NCBI GenBank assembly: GCA_958296345.1
Contig: CATQIJ010000012.1
Coordinates: 62,001 to 126,000, forward strand
DNA from: an uncultured Rhizobiaceae bacterium
Lineage (GTDB): Bacteria; Pseudomonadota; Alphaproteobacteria; Rhizobiales; Rhizobiaceae
Length of the DNA stretch: 64,000 nt
Reading direction: 5' to 3'
The number at the start of each line of letters is the position of its first letter. Positions within the stretch are counted from its first letter, which is position 1. A program made the translations under genes and the position numbers. The notes beneath the pieces were generated by a model, which was not told the DNA's origin, ran no database searches, and saw only the letters and a program-made list of their open reading frames with translations. Below, piece by piece: positions 60,932 through 64,000 of the stretch.

Positions 60932-61312
60932 TTATTTGATTTTTGCATAGCCTAGTGGCACAGAAAATTTTCGACACCAAACGATGACCGTATCAAAGTC
61001 AGCTTCATTCATACTTGATGGAATAGAATAAGTTTGTGCGCCTGTATCTTTTTTCAGGGGCGTAAAGTCGTTTTTTGAGCCTTTTTTGAACTTGCCGCCA
61101 TTGCCAAGTGCTATGCGTGGGTCTGGGGCGCCGTCAAACCAAAAATCACTGCCAAGAATGATTTTTCTGTCTTTTACAGTTACAGAACCCTTTGTTACGT
61201 GATTGCTTTGGCCTTTAAATTTGCCAGAGCGTCCTGCAGCAAATGCTGGAAACGAAAGAGCAGATGTTAGTGCCAAAGCGGCGGTTGAAGTGATAAAAAC
61301 ACGACGGTTCAT
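60932..61312 (-). CDS. DM13-domain secreted protein with TAT signal
   Basis: A 126-residue protein. The N-terminus NRRVFITSTAALALTSALSF with AFA cleavage is a twin-arginine signal. The rest fits a DM13 domain: GKFKGQSNHVTKGSVTV, LGSDFWFDGAPDPRIALG, FTPLKKDTGAQTYSIP and the DTVIVWCRKFSVPLG end with the single conserved Cys. DM13 domains are proposed redox/electron-transfer modules; the partner is unknown. It is convergent with the VWA gene. Confidence 0.82.
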   Translation of the reverse strand: MNRRVFITSTAALALTSALSFPAFAAGRSGKFKGQSNHVTKGSVTVKDRKIILGSDFWFDGAPDPRIALGNGGKFKKGSKNDFTPLKKDTGAQTYSIPSSMNEADFDTVIVWCRKFSVPLGYAKIK

Positions 61313-61426
61313 TTGGAAAGTCTCCTAATTAAATTACAAAATACTTATCAGAAATTTTTGCTTCATATGCAAATAACAAGCTCTAACACTCATTCACAAA
61401 ACAATGATACATTGTTCAGGGTAGGT

Positions 61427-62698
61427 TCAGCTTTGTTTGCGATCTTCCCAAGCTTTTCTAGCGCGTTTTAGCATTAGCCAGACGCTCAGGAATACAAATG
61501 GAACTGAGATGGCCGTTAAAAGTGTTGCTGAAAACGGCATCCATGGTTGTTTTGCTAGCGCCTTGAGTAAGTATGAAACTAGCCCAACGGCATAATAGGT
61601 AATTGCAACAATCGAAAGGCCTTCAACTGTTTCTGAAATTTTGAGTTGTTGGTCGTGACGCTTGTCCATAGATTGTAATAGCGCCTGATTACCTTTGTTG
61701 AGGTTTAATTCAATTCTGGTACGTAATAAGACAATCGCACGCGAAAGATCACCTGTTAGGATTTCTTGTCTTTTCGCTGTGCTTTCAATTGTTGCGATGG
61801 CTGGTTCAACCCTGGAGCGTAAAAAACCACTCATGGTTTGAATGTCGCCAAGGACCTCTTCTTCCATTGAATCAGTTCGGTTCTGAAAAAGAGTAAAATA
61901 TGCACGGCTGGCTGCAAACCTATAACGTGTTTTATTTAGCAAAATATTGCTACGTTCTGACAAATCTGAGAGTTGTTGAAAAAGCTTTTCGTCTTCTGTT
62001 TGGGTTGAGTTTGCTGATTGCCCTAATAAGAGCGTGAGATCTTCTAGTTCTTGCTCACATTCTGTGAGCTCTATTCCAACTTTTCTTGCAATGGGTAATC
62101 CAACCAAACTCATCGTGCGATAAGTTTCCATCTCGATTAAGCGTTGGATGCGACGCCCGAGCTCGTCTCTTGTTTGGTCTTTGCAATAAATGCCAAAATT
62201 TATTATCCCATTTTTATCTGGGGTGAAAGTAGACCTAACGTCGATACCATCACGCATTTTGCCACCATAAATACGTTGCTCAATCGGCAGGATTTTTAAC
62301 ATCTCTCGAGCTGAATTTACTAAATTTAATTTGAAGAGAACATAGATTTCTGTTTCCTTAATAGGGAAATTACGGTCAACTATTGTTATTAACTCATCAT
62401 GGTTTTTCTTTGCTCCAAGTTCTTGAAAAAACGTGCATGATAAAAACTCCGTATGCTTTTCTAGTTTTACATGAATGTCATTTAATTTTCCTGTCCTGTG
62501 ACGTGGGCCAGTTTCAATTTTGTCATTGTCAAGGACTTCAAAAAAGCGATCTGCTATTTCATCGGAACATTTTAAGGCTACATGGATTATTTGCGCAGGT
62601 CCCGTTATCGCATGAGATGGACGTGCGTGAGTCTCCGCAATTAGCTGAGAGTGTGTAGCGTGAAATTTCAAATTTAGTTGGGTGTTATTTGTAGGCAT
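61427..62698 (-). CDS. DUF3422 family membrane protein
   Basis: A 423-residue protein matching DUF3422: HSQLIAETHARPSHAI near the start, CTFFQELGAKKNHDELI-like middle, MRDGIDVRSTFTPDKNGI, LGRRIQRLIEMETYRTM, and SMDKRHDQQLKISETVEGLSIVAITYY followed by two C-terminal membrane helices (VAITYYAVGLVSYLLKALA, FSATLLTAISVPFVFLSVWLM). The large N-terminal part is cytoplasmic and helical. Function is unknown; proteobacterial genomes usually have one copy. A short basic tail follows the last helix. Confidence 0.85.
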   Translation of the reverse strand: MPTNNTQLNLKFHATHSQLIAETHARPSHAITGPAQIIHVALKCSDEIADRFFEVLDNDKIETGPRHRTGKLNDIHVKLEKHTEFLSCTFFQELGAKKNHDELITIVDRNFPIKETEIYVLFKLNLVNSAREMLKILPIEQRIYGGKMRDGIDVRSTFTPDKNGIINFGIYCKDQTRDELGRRIQRLIEMETYRTMSLVGLPIARKVGIELTECEQELEDLTLLLGQSANSTQTEDEKLFQQLSDLSERSNILLNKTRYRFAASRAYFTLFQNRTDSMEEEVLGDIQTMSGFLRSRVEPAIATIESTAKRQEILTGDLSRAIVLLRTRIELNLNKGNQALLQSMDKRHDQQLKISETVEGLSIVAITYYAVGLVSYLLKALAKQPWMPFSATLLTAISVPFVFLSVWLMLKRARKAWEDRKQS

Positions 62699-62951
62699 GA
62701 TTGCTTTGATTTTAGCTATAATAATGATTCTAAATGTAGAGTAATTTTATATCACTTCACAGATGTATGTTGTCATGAATGTAAATTGCGTCACACAAAC
62801 GTAACTGATCATTATAAATAAGATTATCACATTTACGTTTGTCCTTTGTAAATGAGCTTTACTAAATTGCCGTATTATAGCTAAATCTTGACGAACAATT
62901 ATTCACGTAGATTAAGTTTGCCTGAGGCGTTCAAATATTAAAGGTTTTGCT

Positions 62952-63431
62952 GTGTTTTATATCAATCGTATTTTCTTCTTATTATTCTTTGTTTTGATAT
63001 CTGCATCAGGCTTAAGGGCAGAAGATCGTCATGCTGGATATTATTATCCCAAACCTCTGTCTGAAGAAACATATCAAGCGCCTCTGCCTGTATTCCAGGG
63101 GGGCAGTAGATTGTCACGCGTTGGGTTTGTTACGGGGGTAGATCAAGAACAAAAAAAGAAACCTTACCCACCTATCTATCATATGTTTGCTAAAGGCAGT
63201 GACGCGGAGAAACTCATAATCATTTCTACAGAAGAGGGACGCTATAATAAGCTTTACCGATTGCGTGGCCTTTTAGCTTCTATTACGGCTGATGCTCGTA
63301 CTTCGCCAGTCTTTGCAAAGATTGGCCATGTCGAGCAACTCAATTTTTTCGACCTGATTAAGATTATTGGTTTTCAAGAACTGACGATTACAAATGGCAA
63401 TGATGTTTCTCACCGAGTGATAATCGAGTAG
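62952..63431 (+). CDS. Hypothetical secreted protein, conserved in Hyphomicrobiales
   Basis: A 159-residue protein with a signal peptide (NRIFFLLFFVLISASGLRA, cleavage about residue 23). The mature start EDRHAGYYYPKPLSEETYQA resembles a small alphaproteobacterial family that databases sometimes label as a molybdopterin-guanine dinucleotide protein without basis. No catalytic motif or cysteines are visible. GTG 62952 is the only start compatible with the signal peptide; the ribosome site may be AAGG at 62941. The upstream 250 bases are AT-rich with no repeat. Confidence 0.6.
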   Translation: MFYINRIFFLLFFVLISASGLRAEDRHAGYYYPKPLSEETYQAPLPVFQGGSRLSRVGFVTGVDQEQKKKPYPPIYHMFAKGSDAEKLIIISTEEGRYNKLYRLRGLLASITADARTSPVFAKIGHVEQLNFFDLIKIIGFQELTITNGNDVSHRVIIE

Positions 63432-63438
63432 GTCTCAA

Positions 63439-64000
63439 CTAAGTTGGAGAATTAGTTTTATTGGCGGCTTTGGTTAGTAACCTTTGATAAAATCTGCCAA
63501 CAATTATCAGACTTAATCCAAGCCCGATGAAGGAGATAGCTCGTAAGAATCCTTCAAGCTCAGACATATCTAGCAAGAATACTTTGAGGATTGTGAGCAT
63601 GATTAAAATGCCTGAAGCTGCTCGTATTACAATGGAATTATAACGAAGACCAACGGTCAATATTAGAGCACCTAAGCCAAGCCATAGGGGTGAATACATC
63701 CAAAACTTAAGGTCGGAGGTTGCTTTCCAACTGGCAAGCGTTTCGCCTTGAAAAGATTTTCTTAACATTAGGCTTGTGTAAGTAAACAGTAGGGCGCCTG
63801 AAAGAGCTGCGTACATGAGTGTGTACCAGCGAGGGGCATTGCCTCGGGAGTAAAGTGCAATCGCTGCTGAGGTCAAACCAGTTAGCAAATAACCAGGCAG
63901 AAGCAGGTTGAAAATTAACCCAGTGCCGACACTCTCACCATCAAAGAACGGGTTGAAGTCTGCAAGAAGACCAAAGCAAATTATTGCAACACTCATTGCA
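63439..64000 (-). CDS. C-terminal part of a polytopic membrane protein (DUF2339-like), cut by window edge
   Basis: At least 185 residues with about six membrane helices and a short basic tail (FYQRLLTKAANKTNSPT). Helix-rich sequence with RYNSIVIRAASGILIMLTILKVFLLDMSELEG resembles the C-terminal end of DUF2339 proteins, large (about 900-residue) multi-helix membrane proteins of unknown role. The open frame reaches the window edge, so the internal ATG at 63996 is probably not the true start. It is convergent with the small secreted protein gene. Confidence 0.65.
   Translation of the reverse strand, partial: AMSVAIICFGLLADFNPFFDGESVGTGLIFNLLLPGYLLTGLTSAAIALYSRGNAPRWYTLMYAALSGALLFTYTSLMLRKSFQGETLASWKATSDLKFWMYSPLWLGLGALILTVGLRYNSIVIRAASGILIMLTILKVFLLDMSELEGFLRAISFIGLGLSLIIVGRFYQRLLTKAANKTNSPT

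Overview
The window looks like a chromosomal segment of a low-GC member of the Alphaproteobacteria, most likely order Hyphomicrobiales (Rhizobiales). The evidence is an rnpB gene directly upstream of a complete division and cell-wall (dcw) cluster in alphaproteobacterial order, an FtsZ that starts [10 protein letters not shown] and has a long C-terminal linker, and several families typical of this group: DUF3572, DUF1127, DUF3422, a pol IV with an N-terminal zinc ribbon, and a BamD-RecN-LigA block after LpxC. No rRNA, tRNA or CRISPR array was seen.

Layout. 0-5.4 kb: the end of a hydantoinase/oxoprolinase gene, a HerA-like ATPase, and a small envelope cluster (TerB/J-domain protein, amidase, lytic transglycosylase). 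5.4-11 kb: an accessory block on the minus strand with a TmpA-TmpB operon for trimethylaminoethylphosphonate breakdown, a long repeat-filled gap, and remnants of a glycine-betaine/methylamine demethylation operon (MttB C-terminus plus a DMGDH-like flavoprotein). 11-15.5 kb: DUF3572, dinB, DUF924, and a divergent LysR regulator / haloalkane dehalogenase pair of different base composition. 15.7-42 kb: rnpB, then mraZ-rsmH-ftsL-ftsI-murE-murF-mraY-murD-ftsW-murG-murC-murB-ddlB-ftsQ-ftsA-ftsZ, lpxC, bamD, recN, ligA. 42-52.4 kb: AzlCD, a TRIC-type membrane protein, aminopeptidase P, RlmF, PrmA, AmtB, a LysM protein and isocitrate lyase. 52.4-54 kb: a dense array of palindromic repeats around a DUF559 gene, followed by a KAP-type P-loop NTPase. 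54-64 kb: a UvrD/PcrA helicase carrying a repeat inserted in frame, an ECF sigma factor with a membrane VWA partner, DM13, DUF3422, a small secreted protein and part of a large membrane protein.

Two features cut across the map. First, many genes, including essential ones (ftsL, ftsI, murE, ddlB, ftsQ), carry single-base frameshifts. Where I could reconstruct the frames, nearly all are one-base deletions, nine of them in ftsI and six in murE. This pattern points to sequencing or assembly error rather than gene decay. I give the reconstructed extents and say where the frame breaks. Second, a set of palindromic repeat modules recurs at 8.1-8.8, 16.2-16.5, 52.5-54.0 and 57.0 kb. Their stems differ in compensating ways, one copy has another inserted into it, and one copy sits in frame inside uvrD.
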